DNA from: an uncultured Hungatella sp.
GTDB taxonomy: Bacteria; Bacillota; Clostridia; Lachnospirales; Lachnospiraceae
Assembly: GCA_949879025.1 (NCBI GenBank)
Contig: CATLBO010000005.1
Location: forward strand, 1-64,000
DNA length: 64,000 bases
Reading direction: 5' to 3'
The notes under the pieces were generated by a model. That model made no database searches, was not told where the DNA came from, and saw only the letters and a list, made by a program, of their open reading frames with translations. The translations under genes were made by a program, and so were the position numbers. The first letter of the stretch is position 1; each line of letters starts with the position of its first letter. Positions 10,508 to 19,963 of the stretch are shown here, piece after piece.

Positions 10508-10713
10508 GTTAAAATGTTTGCGGTTATTTTTATCTCGTTTATTCTATCATGACTTTCCCTAAAAGGGAAGCATATTTGCGGATCTTTTTCTTCATTTTCC
10601 AGACACCGGCTGCAAAGCGGCTGCAAAAAGATGGCTGCGAGTATTGCGTACCGGTCTGATTTAGAATATAATAAAAACAGTTACTTATTTTATGGATTGT
10701 TGGAGTGTGAAAA

Positions 10714-12312
10714 ATGGCTAAATATAACTTTTTTAAGAAAAAACCGCAAGTGACATCAAATTCCGAAAGCTATAGTTCTTCAAAGCCGGAGATGTTAAAG
10801 ATGATGGAAAAAATCCGGACCAACCTGCAGGATGATTTTCCGGACAGCAAAGAAAACGCAAATGGTCCCGGTCCCTTCTACAGGATACTTGAAAAGGAAG
10901 TTAAAAAACATGTGGAGGGCCAGAAGCGGGAGCAATTGCCTGTTGATGTCCTGTCACTGTTCTATGTTTCCCCAGACTGCATGAGCGCATATGTGTGCAT
11001 CCTCCCGCCGCTGAATGACGGCAAAGAAGTTGATCAGGAACACTTTCTGGAAGATATGCGCTATGAAGGCATAACCTCCGGTATTGACCAGAATACGGTT
11101 ATGGAACTGGTTAATTCCAGAGATTACCTGAGGATCAGGAAGATTGCCACTGGCCAATATCCTGTGGATGGAATAGATGGAAAACTGGAAGAATTTTATG
11201 AGCGCAGATATGCGCAGACTCCCGAACTGGATAATGAGGAGATGCTTGCCGGCCATGATTTCAGAAAGAAAAATCTGATTCAGACCATCCGGGAGGGAGA
11301 GATCCTGTGCCGGATCACGCCTCCCATACCGGCCCAAAGCGGGTTTGATGTTTCCGGAAGCACGCTTTACGGCAGAGAAGGCGCCGCCGTCCGGATGCCT
11401 CAGGGAAAATATACCAGCATTTTTGAGGACGGTTTGGTTCTCCGTTCAGATATCAGCGGCATCGTGGTCATGGAAAACGACAATTTCTCCATCCACAGCC
11501 AGCGGGTATTGGAACAGGACATTAACGCCGGCGTAGGTAATCTGCGGTTTGACGGGGATATTTATATCCGGGGAAATGTAGATGACAAAGTTACCGTTGA
11601 AGCTACAGGCAACATTATGATCGTGGGGGATGTCCGAAGCGGCAAAATTATATCCGGAGGAACCATCTGCATACAGGGAGAGGCTAAGGGAACTTCCAGA
11701 ATAAAGTTAAAAGCCGCCAAGCAAATCCAGTGCCTGATTATGGAAAATGTCACTGCCTCTGCCATAGAAGATATCTATGCAGGTGTTATTGCTGACAGTG
11801 ATGTTATTAGTGAGAAGGGTTCCGTCTATGCTCTCATGGGACGGGGGCTGATTTTCGGCAGCAGCGTCACATCAGGTAAATCTGTCTATGCAAAAAAAAT
11901 CGGCAATATTTCAGGCTGCGTAAACAATATCACCTTGGGCCTGGAGGCTGAATTTGAGCGGCGGAAAAAGTCCATTCATGATGAATTGGAAGAAATCAAC
12001 AGAACTCTGGAGCAGCTTCGAAAAAATATTTCCAATATGCAGATTTTAGGCAAAAGCCACCGAAATGATTCTCAAAAGGAGTACAGCGATTTGGTGGATC
12101 AGCGCACTACATACGGAGAGTTAAAAAGGGAAAAGCTGGATGAGCTGGATGAATTAAATAAAAGCCTTCGTTCAATCCGTGTGGGCAGTATAATCTGTGA
12201 AAATATTTACCCTGTTACAAAAATAAGCATCGAACGGGTCAGCCTGACTATTGAACAAAGAGAAAGCGATTGTGACATCCATCTGCAGTCAGGACAGATT
12301 CTGTTAAAATAG
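10714..12312 (+). CDS. FapA family protein (DUF342)
   Basis: Repetitive beta-helix-like GDIYIRGNVDDKVTVEATGNIMIVGDVRSGKIISGGTICIQGEAKG and a C-terminal coiled coil. Confidence 0.88.
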   Translation: MAKYNFFKKKPQVTSNSESYSSSKPEMLKMMEKIRTNLQDDFPDSKENANGPGPFYRILEKEVKKHVEGQKREQLPVDVLSLFYVSPDCMSAYVCILPPLNDGKEVDQEHFLEDMRYEGITSGIDQNTVMELVNSRDYLRIRKIATGQYPVDGIDGKLEEFYERRYAQTPELDNEEMLAGHDFRKKNLIQTIREGEILCRITPPIPAQSGFDVSGSTLYGREGAAVRMPQGKYTSIFEDGLVLRSDISGIVVMENDNFSIHSQRVLEQDINAGVGNLRFDGDIYIRGNVDDKVTVEATGNIMIVGDVRSGKIISGGTICIQGEAKGTSRIKLKAAKQIQCLIMENVTASAIEDIYAGVIADSDVISEKGSVYALMGRGLIFGSSVTSGKSVYAKKIGNISGCVNNITLGLEAEFERRKKSIHDELEEINRTLEQLRKNISNMQILGKSHRNDSQKEYSDLVDQRTTYGELKREKLDELDELNKSLRSIRVGSIICENIYPVTKISIERVSLTIEQRESDCDIHLQSGQILLK

Positions 12313-12314
12313 GC

Positions 12315-12358
12315 ATTATGCCCTGCAGCCAGCCTTTTGGCCGACTGCAGGGCATAAT
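12315..12358. terminator. Hairpin between the convergent fapA-like and rtcB genes
   Basis: Perfect 14-bp inverted repeat ATTATGCCCTGCAG / CTGCAGGGCATAAT; no clear T-tract on either strand. Confidence 0.5.
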
Positions 12359-13569
12359 CACTCTTCCCCTGCTTTAAAATTATAGATTGGTTTAATCACT
12401 TTCTCAATCTTTGCCGTATCCCCAATATTTTCCACAATGTCTTCCATGCCTTTATACGCCATAGGGCATTCATCCAGCGTCTGGGCATTGACTGATGTGG
12501 TAAAAATCCCGGCCATCTCTTTCTTAAACTGAGAAACCGTGTAGGACTCCTTTGCTTTCCTTCTGGACATCAGCCTTCCAGCCCCATGAGGAGCCGAGCA
12601 AGTCCACTCCTCATTTCCCTTGCCTATGCAGATCAGGGAACCGTCTCTCATATTAATGGGAATCAGCAGTCTTTCCCCTTTCTCTGCCGAAACTGCCCCT
12701 TTACGCAGAATCATGGTATCGGTGTCTATATAATTGTGTATGGTTGTAAATTCCTCTTCTATCTTAAGCTTCATTCCCCGTATCAGCTCATCCATCATGG
12801 CTTTTCGGTTTAACATGGCAAATCTCTGTACGATTTTCATGTCATGGATATAGTCATCCATAAGTTCTCCATGACAATAAGCCAAGGCTTTGGGAACTTC
12901 CGTCTTCACCTGAGCTTTCATTGCCTCCATCGCAGCTTGAATCTCCTGCTGTCTCCCTGTCCTCTTATAATTCTCAATCCGCTTTTTTATGTCCTTTCTG
13001 GAAACGCCGCTGAGAGACCTATGAGCCTGCTCCTGATAATACTCTGCCACCTCAAGCCCCAGATGCCGGGAACCTGAATGGATCACCACATACAGATTTC
13101 CCTCCTCATCCTTATCCACTTCTATAAAATGATTCCCTCCGCCCAGAGTTCCCAGGGATCTTACCGCACGGTCCATATGAATCCTGGCCGGCCTTAGGCA
13201 CCGAAGCTGTGTCAGATCAATGTCATCATTCCGCTTATGGGCCTTATCCCGAACCGCAAACCCTGACGGAATCTTCTCATAAATCAGCTTATCCAGCTTT
13301 TCCAGTTCCAGATGCCTGCCCCGCAGCCGTATGGTTTCCATGCCGCACCCAATGTCCACACCTACCAGATTTGGAACCACCGCATCCCTTATGGTCATGG
13401 TAGTTCCAATGGTGCACCCCGCTCCTGCATGAACATCCGGCATAATGCGGATTCTGGAACCTTTTGCAAATTCCTGATCACACAGCGCCTTAATCTCTCC
13501 AAGAGCCGTATCCTCCACCACATCCGTATACACTTTTGCAGTATTATATAATCCTTCCACAAGTTTCAT
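12358..13569 (-). CDS. rtcB: RtcB family RNA ligase
   Basis: IMPDVHAGAGCTIGTTM, GVDIGCGMETI, GGGNHFIEV, HSGSRHLG, SAPHGAGRLMSR motifs. Confidence 0.96.
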   Translation of the reverse strand: MKLVEGLYNTAKVYTDVVEDTALGEIKALCDQEFAKGSRIRIMPDVHAGAGCTIGTTMTIRDAVVPNLVGVDIGCGMETIRLRGRHLELEKLDKLIYEKIPSGFAVRDKAHKRNDDIDLTQLRCLRPARIHMDRAVRSLGTLGGGNHFIEVDKDEEGNLYVVIHSGSRHLGLEVAEYYQEQAHRSLSGVSRKDIKKRIENYKRTGRQQEIQAAMEAMKAQVKTEVPKALAYCHGELMDDYIHDMKIVQRFAMLNRKAMMDELIRGMKLKIEEEFTTIHNYIDTDTMILRKGAVSAEKGERLLIPINMRDGSLICIGKGNEEWTCSAPHGAGRLMSRRKAKESYTVSQFKKEMAGIFTTSVNAQTLDECPMAYKGMEDIVENIGDTAKIEKVIKPIYNFKAGEE

Positions 13570-13757
13570 ACTTGCTTCATCTCCTTTTCTCTGATCCTAT
13601 CCAGTTTTTTCCTTTTTTCATTTATATGCCGCACTTTGGCCCTGGGAATATATTTGCCGCATTTCTGGCAATAATGGGCATGAGATGCCTCTCTGCCTTT
13701 TTTACACTGCCCTGCTGACACATAATACATACACACGGTTTCCCTATAACGTGCCAT
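13566..13757 (-). CDS. Small Cys-containing (zinc-ribbon-like) basic protein coupled to rtcB
   Basis: 63 aa: MARYRETVCMYYVSAGQCKKGREASHAHYCQKCGKYIPRAKVRHINEKRKK...; ATGA overlap with the rtcB start. Confidence 0.75.
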   Translation of the reverse strand: MARYRETVCMYYVSAGQCKKGREASHAHYCQKCGKYIPRAKVRHINEKRKKLDRIREKEMKQV

Positions 13758-13826
13758 ATCCTTTTTCTCCTTCTAATCCTTTTTTATTCTGTCTCTGCGT
13801 CTTCTGCTGTCTTCAGGCAAATAAAA

Positions 13827-13874
13827 ACAGAGCCGGCATCTGACAGCGCTGCTGCCAAACTTCATCGGCTCTGT
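13827..13874 (-). terminator. Intrinsic terminator ending the transcript that carries the 14003-14113 small ORF
   Basis: ACAGAGCCG...CGGCTCTGT 9-bp stem followed by TTTTTATTTG on the minus strand. Confidence 0.65.
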
Positions 13875-13902
13875 ATGGTTTCTTCTCTGTCCTTTTACAG
13901 CC

Positions 13903-13938
13903 GGCAGCATAATGGGAACATCTGTCCATCATGCTGCC
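13903..13938 (-). other. Strong hairpin in the 3' region of the small-ORF transcript
   Basis: GGCAGCAT-x-ATGG ... CCAT-x-ATGCTGCC, 12 bp with one 1x1 internal loop. Confidence 0.6.
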
Positions 13939-14002
13939 TGCTTCCTATAACCTGCAGGGTTTCCTGGCATTCTCAAATCATGTGCGGTGCTGCGCATCCG
14001 AC

Positions 14003-14113
14003 TTAAACAAAGAGAATCTCGCCAGAAACTGCTTCCAGGCTTTGCCAAAGGCATGATACTGCGTTCCCTATCCAATTATGAACTTTTACTTTTCTGTTAT
14101 TCAGCCGTTTCAT
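14003..14113 (-). CDS. Small ORF, 36 aa (MKRLNNRKVKVHNWIGNAVSCLWQSLEAVSGEILFV)
   Basis: AAAGGAAAGGAG RBS before ATG; TAA stop at 14003; below the size cut-off of the supplied ORF track. Confidence 0.5.
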   Translation of the reverse strand: MKRLNNRKVKVHNWIGNAVSCLWQSLEAVSGEILFV

Positions 14114-14257
14114 AGCAATTCTCCTTTCCTTTTATTTGGATATGCCGCTGTCTGCACTCCTTAGGTTATAATCTACCACATTTCCTTATTCTGGTAAAGA
14201 AACTTTCCATTACACAAATCTTACATGATTCTTACAATTGTTACATCCGTAAAAACA

Positions 14258-15454
14258 TCAATCCACTTCCTTCTCTCTGATTACCCCATTGCAGTCAATC
14301 ACCGCATTAGCGGAAATCTCTTCCAAAAAGCGGAAGATCCTTTGTCTCTCCCCTTCATCCCTAACCAATGCAGTGCGGCATCCTTTCTGAATACATGGTA
14401 CAAAGCGGAGCTCTTTCACGCCTTTAAGGGAAATATCCACCTCCACAAGCCCTGTGTCTCTTGTCTTGCTGTTAAACCAGAAATTCCCCAGGCTGTAGAA
14501 GATAGGTACCCCTTTATAATATTCCACCCCCTGCAGGCAGTGAGGATGATCCCCAATAACCAGATCAGCCCCTGCGTCAATATACTGACGGCCCAGATTC
14601 TGCTGATCCGCCTCAAACCTGTTGACACCCTCAGTTCCCCAGTGAACATAAACCACCACAAAGTCACTGGTCTCATCTGCCTTCTTTATAACTTCCAAAA
14701 AAGCTGTGGGGTCATAAGTCCTTAAGACTCCTGCTGATGCCTCTGTGGCTTCTTTCGTATATACATAGGATCGCTCCACCTGAGTTGCACTGACATAGGC
14801 AATTTTCATGTCACCTGCCTGGAAGTATACAATCTCCTTCGCCTCCTCCAGATTCCTTCCCGCGCCAACATACAAAATCCCATATTGGTTAAGCGTATCC
14901 AGAGTGTCTAAAAGGGCCGTTTCCCCGTAATCGTACACATGGTTATTGGCCAGTGAAACAATATCCGCTGACAACACTGACAGATTCGCTGCCGTCTCCG
15001 GCCTTGCCCGAAACGTAAACGTCTTGCCAGGCAATGGCTTTCCTCTGTTGCTGTATGTAAACTCATTATTTACCATCATAATGTCTGCGGCATCCATCTG
15101 CGCAATCACCTCTGGCGCAATGCACTTTGTAATATCATCGCCATTGCTGTGATAATAGCTCATGTTGGCATATCCTTCCGCAAAACTGATATCCCCTGCA
15201 AAGCATAAGGTTACCTTCCCTTTCTCTTGAGGCTCCTTTATGTAAACTTGTTCCCCATCATTCTCTTCCATCGTTTCCTTATGGCTTTGGTTTTCAATGC
15301 TTCCGTCCTTTTTCTGTCTGCTGTCCCAGGCATTGATGCTGTCTCTGTTTTCCGCCAGCATAATTCCAGTACCTGCCCCGGCAGAATTTAATGTTCCGAA
15401 ACCTGATACCGCCAAAAATGCTGTGCTTATGAAAGCCATGATCCGTCTTTTCAT
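14258..15454 (-). CDS. CapA family protein (poly-gamma-glutamate synthesis type metallophosphatase)
   Basis: LCFAGDISFAEG...VNNEFTYS...SLANNHVYDYG...VIGDHPHCLQG...FYSLGNFWF; RBS AGAAAGGA before ATG at 15454. Confidence 0.9.
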   Translation of the reverse strand: MKRRIMAFISTAFLAVSGFGTLNSAGAGTGIMLAENRDSINAWDSRQKKDGSIENQSHKETMEENDGEQVYIKEPQEKGKVTLCFAGDISFAEGYANMSYYHSNGDDITKCIAPEVIAQMDAADIMMVNNEFTYSNRGKPLPGKTFTFRARPETAANLSVLSADIVSLANNHVYDYGETALLDTLDTLNQYGILYVGAGRNLEEAKEIVYFQAGDMKIAYVSATQVERSYVYTKEATEASAGVLRTYDPTAFLEVIKKADETSDFVVVYVHWGTEGVNRFEADQQNLGRQYIDAGADLVIGDHPHCLQGVEYYKGVPIFYSLGNFWFNSKTRDTGLVEVDISLKGVKELRFVPCIQKGCRTALVRDEGERQRIFRFLEEISANAVIDCNGVIREKEVD

Positions 15455-15488
15455 ATAGTATCCTTTCTTAATGGAGCCATATCTGATC

Positions 15489-16703
15489 TCACTTGTTACC
15501 ATTTCTTTTTATTACATCCGGATACTGTTCCCTTACAAATCTCTCCAATACTGGGACAGAACGTTTTACTTTCTCCGTATCAATACAGTAGGCCATTCGA
15601 AAATATCCTTTAACGCCAAAATTATCTGACGGAACCAAAATCAAATCATACTTTTTCGCCTTCATGCAGAATGTTCCCGCATCCTCTTCCAGCGCTTTGG
15701 GGAAAATATAAAATGTTCCTCCCGGCTTCACCACATGGAAGCCCATATTTGTAAGGGCATCATAAAGCAGGTTTCTGTTGGTTTCATATACGGACAGATC
15801 ACTGGTCTGATCCAAAACCTCAGCCACTGCCAGCTGCACGCTTGAAGGCGGGCAGTTATGCCCGATTCCCCGGCTTATCTGTCCGCACATTACAGCAATA
15901 ATGTCAGCGTCCCTGCACCTGGGGTTCACTGCCACGTATCCAATACGCTCCCCTGGAAGGCTTAAGCTTTTTGAGAAAGAGTAACAGGAAATAGAATTAT
16001 CATAAAATTTAGAAACGTAAGGGGAATCCGCCTCCCTAAACACGATCTCACGGTAAGGCTCATCGCTGATCAGGAAAATGTCATGACCGTATTCCTTCTG
16101 TTTTACGGAGAGAAAGCCTGCCAGCCTTTCAATGGTTTCCGTATTGTAAACAATTCCCGAAGGATTGTTGGGAGTATTAATTAGAACCGCCATAACCTTC
16201 TGGTTCATCATTTCCTCCAAAGCCTTAAAATTTATCTGAAAATTCTCCGTATCTGCCGGAACCACTTTAAGTGCTGCTCCTGTATGGCTTATATAAGGCC
16301 CATACTCCGGAAAATACGGCGCAAAAATGAGGATCTCATCCCCTGGCCTGGTAACGCACCGGAAGGCGTGGGCCAAGGCCCCTGCCGCTCCGCAGGCCAT
16401 AAAAATGTGTTTTGTATCATAATCCATAGCAAACCGGCGGTTCAGGCTGTCTGCTACTGCTTTCCTGACGCTTTCAATCCCAAGAGAAGGGCTGTAGCCA
16501 TGGATAGCCATAGGGTCCTCATTCATAAGCATCTTTGTCAAAGCATCTGTATACCCCTGAGGGCAGGGCACGCTGGGATTGCCCAGGCTATAGTCAAAAA
16601 CATTGTCTTGCCCGATCTCCTTTCCCCTGGCCGCAGCATATTCGCTTAGCTCACGGATAACGGATTTTCCCTGAAGCATTTGTCTGTAGTTTTCATTAAT
16701 CAT
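15489..16703 (-). CDS. Pyridoxal phosphate-dependent aminotransferase (class I/II)
   Basis: NTPNNPSG, ISDEPYREIVF, SFSKSLSLPGERIGY motifs. Confidence 0.93.
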   Translation of the reverse strand: MINENYRQMLQGKSVIRELSEYAAARGKEIGQDNVFDYSLGNPSVPCPQGYTDALTKMLMNEDPMAIHGYSPSLGIESVRKAVADSLNRRFAMDYDTKHIFMACGAAGALAHAFRCVTRPGDEILIFAPYFPEYGPYISHTGAALKVVPADTENFQINFKALEEMMNQKVMAVLINTPNNPSGIVYNTETIERLAGFLSVKQKEYGHDIFLISDEPYREIVFREADSPYVSKFYDNSISCYSFSKSLSLPGERIGYVAVNPRCRDADIIAVMCGQISRGIGHNCPPSSVQLAVAEVLDQTSDLSVYETNRNLLYDALTNMGFHVVKPGGTFYIFPKALEEDAGTFCMKAKKYDLILVPSDNFGVKGYFRMAYCIDTEKVKRSVPVLERFVREQYPDVIKRNGNK

Positions 16704-16910
16704 AGTATTGTCCTCTTTTTATTTATTTTGAGTTTTTACTGTTCATTGGCGCCCGCCAAACAGGAACTGAGTTTTTCAATACGGTGGCGGCAGTAAATAC
16801 CATTGACAGCGAAAAGAATATCAATTAAAATCAGCCTGTTACTAACCGTCCGTAAAAACAGGAAGAAGAGAAATTCTCAGAATATGCGGAAATTATCAGG
16901 AGGAAAAAGC

Positions 16911-17543
16911 ATGATTCGGAAAATAATTCAGATCGACAAAGAAAGCTGCAATGGATGCGGCCTCTGCGCCCATGCCTGCCACGAAGGGGCCATTGGCATC
17001 ATAGACGGGAAGGCCGTCCTGCTGCGGGACGATTACTGTGATGGGCTGGGAGACTGTCTTCCTGCCTGCCCAACCGGAGCCATCTCCTTTACAGAACGGG
17101 ATGCTGCACCATATGACCAGTCTGCTGTATCAGCACATCAGAAGAGCACATTAAAGGAGTCCCCTTTATCCGCCTGCTCCCAGCTTGGCCAGTGGCCCGT
17201 CCAGATTAAGCTGGCTCCTGTATCCGCCCCGTATTTTGCTAAAGCCCGCCTGCTGATTGCCGCAGACTGCACCGCCTTTGCCTACGGCAATTTCCACCAG
17301 GACTTTATGAAAGGAAAAATAACCTTAATCGGCTGCCCTAAGCTGGACACCATTGATTACAGCGAAAAGCTGACAGAAATCATCAAAACCAATGACATAA
17401 AGGATATAACCATCCTGCGCATGGAAGTGCCCTGCTGCGGCGGTATCGAGAACGCTGTTATAACCGCTGTAAAAAACAGTCAGAGGTCTGTCTCGTGGCA
17501 GGTGGTGACCATTTCCATTGACGGCAAGGTTCTGAACCGCTGA
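16911..17543 (+). CDS. 4Fe-4S dicluster ferredoxin-domain protein
   Basis: CNGCGLCAHACHEGAIG ... CDGLGDCLPACPTGAI; RBS CAGGAGG before ATG at 16911. Confidence 0.88.
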   Translation: MIRKIIQIDKESCNGCGLCAHACHEGAIGIIDGKAVLLRDDYCDGLGDCLPACPTGAISFTERDAAPYDQSAVSAHQKSTLKESPLSACSQLGQWPVQIKLAPVSAPYFAKARLLIAADCTAFAYGNFHQDFMKGKITLIGCPKLDTIDYSEKLTEIIKTNDIKDITILRMEVPCCGGIENAVITAVKNSQRSVSWQVVTISIDGKVLNR

Positions 17544-17616
17544 TGCATCATCCTGCCCAGGCCGCAGCTTCCGTGAATATCTGAAACTCTCTTTCCCGGT
17601 ACTGCCCTTATTTCAG

Positions 17617-19002
17617 TCAGATATGTCTCACTACCTCAAACCGTTCCAGTTCCACGGCTTCCTGCTCTCCTATATTGGCCTTCTGCTTCGCTATGGCAAT
17701 CTGCTGCTCCACACTGCTGACTCCGGCCAGGTTAGGAAGCAGAAGCCCTCGTCTGGGGCCGTTGCTGACAACTACTCCATATCGTTTCACATCCAGCTGT
17801 TTTGGCGAATCAATTGGTTCTGTCTCACCTAGAACATCCACGCTGATAACCAGCTTCTGCAGTTCCCTGGACTCCACTGGCGAAAACCGGGGATCACGGG
17901 AACAGGCGCTGACTGCATTATTTATAATCTCCTCTGCCAGCGATTCATAAGATGCCTCAATGGTTCCGATACAGCCCCGCAGCCTTCCGTCCTCTTTAAT
18001 AGAAACAAAAACTCCGGCTCTGCTGTCATACAATTCTCTGGGCAAATCTTCGGGCACCTGTATCATCACTCCGGTTTTTACATACTCCTCTATGGTTTTT
18101 CTGGCAAGTTTTACATAGGCATCCTCTTTTTCATGGCGCTCCAGAATCTGTCTTCTCTCATCTTCCTCATACTTTTCCAGGAAATTCCGCTCCAAATCTG
18201 CCCCGGCAGTTTCATAGCAGCAGATGCCATAGCCTACTCCAAAAGGCCCTTCATAGGAAAGTTTCTCCGCCTTCACTGCCATCCTGTCCAAGGTGCCTGC
18301 CATTATGATAAAAGAGCGGTGTCCGCACTCTCCTGCAGTCTCGCAGAAATCTTCCGGGAATTTCAAAAGTTCCCCGAAGGCTCCCGTTCCCATAACAGCC
18401 ATGGCTTTCTGATCAAACTCCGGCCCCTCTTTCTGATAACCGTAAGGCCCATCCTCTTTCAGCCTGTGGGAAAGGTCTCCGCTTCCGATAATAACCGCAT
18501 TCCGCCCCAGAATCTTGGCCGTCTCCTGAATACACTGACCTAATTCATAATGCATGGAAAGAGGCAGGCCGGAAAGACCGATTCTTACCAATTTATAGTC
18601 TTTCCAGTATTGATTTACAAAATACAGCGGCACCATGGTACCATGATCCAGATTTTTGTCACGCTCGCCCAAGGTCCCCGCCTTCAGTCCCTGGGCTGCA
18701 GCCTGCCTGCTCAGTTCCTCCACAAACTCCGTATCATAGGAAACATCTATGCTTACGTTTTCTGCGCCGAACTGTCCGAAGTCCCCATGAGCCCCTTCAC
18801 CCGGCGATATGTGGAAATAGTCGCCATACATGATCTGATGCGGTGAAAACAATACAATGGTATCTGGCTTCCACCCAGCAATTCTCCTGGCTGCCTCCTG
18901 ATATCCATCAATGGTGCTCTGGATCTTCTTCTCTTCTCCCTTACCGATATCTGGTATGATAATCGGCGGATGTGGAACCATAACTGCTCCTAAAATTCCC
19001 AT
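17617..19002 (-). CDS. AmmeMemoRadiSam system protein: fused MEMO1-like (B) and AMMECR1-like (A) domains
   Basis: N-terminal VMVPHPPIIIPDIGKGEE...GSGDLSHRL; C-terminal AGVFVSIKEDGRLRGCIGTIEASYESLAEEIINNAVSACSRDPRFSPV. Confidence 0.92.
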   Translation of the reverse strand: MGILGAVMVPHPPIIIPDIGKGEEKKIQSTIDGYQEAARRIAGWKPDTIVLFSPHQIMYGDYFHISPGEGAHGDFGQFGAENVSIDVSYDTEFVEELSRQAAAQGLKAGTLGERDKNLDHGTMVPLYFVNQYWKDYKLVRIGLSGLPLSMHYELGQCIQETAKILGRNAVIIGSGDLSHRLKEDGPYGYQKEGPEFDQKAMAVMGTGAFGELLKFPEDFCETAGECGHRSFIIMAGTLDRMAVKAEKLSYEGPFGVGYGICCYETAGADLERNFLEKYEEDERRQILERHEKEDAYVKLARKTIEEYVKTGVMIQVPEDLPRELYDSRAGVFVSIKEDGRLRGCIGTIEASYESLAEEIINNAVSACSRDPRFSPVESRELQKLVISVDVLGETEPIDSPKQLDVKRYGVVVSNGPRRGLLLPNLAGVSSVEQQIAIAKQKANIGEQEAVELERFEVVRHI

Positions 19003-19230
19003 AAAATAACCTCCAATACATGATTTAACTGCATGCCCTGCAGAATCAAACGCTTATGTAAGCTGTTCACTTCCTATATTATACCCTAAACCAGTATGGA
19101 TTGCCAGTCATTTATCCCATATGCCTTTTTCATGTCATACGCTGAAAGTTCCTATTTCTTCCTGCGTCTGTCCGACTGATTCAAAAGGCTGTCCAGGCTC
19201 ATTATGGTATTGTCTCAGCTCCATTTACAA

Positions 19231-19280
19231 AAAGCGGCTTTGGGGAAAACGGTTTTATGGTTCTCCTGCAAAGCCGCTTT
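19231..19280 (-). terminator. Terminator downstream of the spore coat genes
   Basis: 12-bp perfect inverted repeat AAAGCGGCTTTG / CAAAGCCGCTTT with T-rich flank on the minus strand. Confidence 0.65.
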
Positions 19281-19403
19281 CTTTAGTTTGGCATTATGGT
19301 CAGAGTATGGTTCTGCCATTGGTGTCCTTTTCAAGCCCTTCTGCCGCCATTTTCCCTTGAAGCCATATAGAATCCGGGAATTGCACCGGCAGTTTCCTCA
19401 GCT

Positions 19404-19649
19404 TTACATTCCTGCAAACTGGTTCTTTACCTTCTGTACCTTCTGCTGCTCGGCTGTCTCCGCAGAGTACCATCCTTTTGCAGACATCTTCTTATAAATA
19501 TCATCCTGCATGCACAGGCTGTCTCCCAAAGCCTTATCAAACATCTGATGCACATTCTGGGTAGAAGACTCTATGGTACCATGCAGGTACAGATCACATA
19601 CGCCCTTTGTTGTCAGAAGCAGGTTCTCCATTATACATCTGTCATCCAT
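19404..19649 (-). CDS. CotF-like spore coat protein
   Basis: MENLLLTTKGVCDLYLHGTIESSTQNVHQMFDKAL...QDDIYKKMSAKGWY. Confidence 0.75.
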   Translation of the reverse strand: MDDRCIMENLLLTTKGVCDLYLHGTIESSTQNVHQMFDKALGDSLCMQDDIYKKMSAKGWYSAETAEQQKVQKVKNQFAGM

Positions 19650-19667
19650 ATTCTCATCCCTCCTGGC

Positions 19668-19841
19668 TTATATCAGATTATAAAAATTGTCAAATATCTG
19701 CTGATGTTTCTGCGAAAGCTGCTCCACGCTGGATTTCAGCTCCAGGTCCTGCAGATTCTTTACTGCCTCCTGGCACTGGGTCTTCAAAAACTTTTCATGG
19801 CCAAGGGCATCCTCAATATACGTTAATTCCTTTGGACTCAT
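19668..19841 (-). CDS. Small protein, probable spore coat associated
   Basis: MSPKELTYIEDALGHEKFLKTQCQEAVKNLQD...; tandem with the CotF-like gene. Confidence 0.6.
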   Translation of the reverse strand: MSPKELTYIEDALGHEKFLKTQCQEAVKNLQDLELKSSVEQLSQKHQQIFDNFYNLI

Positions 19842-19963
19842 TGTGCATACCTCCTGTTCCTGTACATTTTTTAATTTCATATCACACCCTTAATATGTAC
19901 AGGACAAAAGAAAACCATGCTGGCAGAAACTTCATATCCCGCATGGCCGTTGAAATAAAATTT

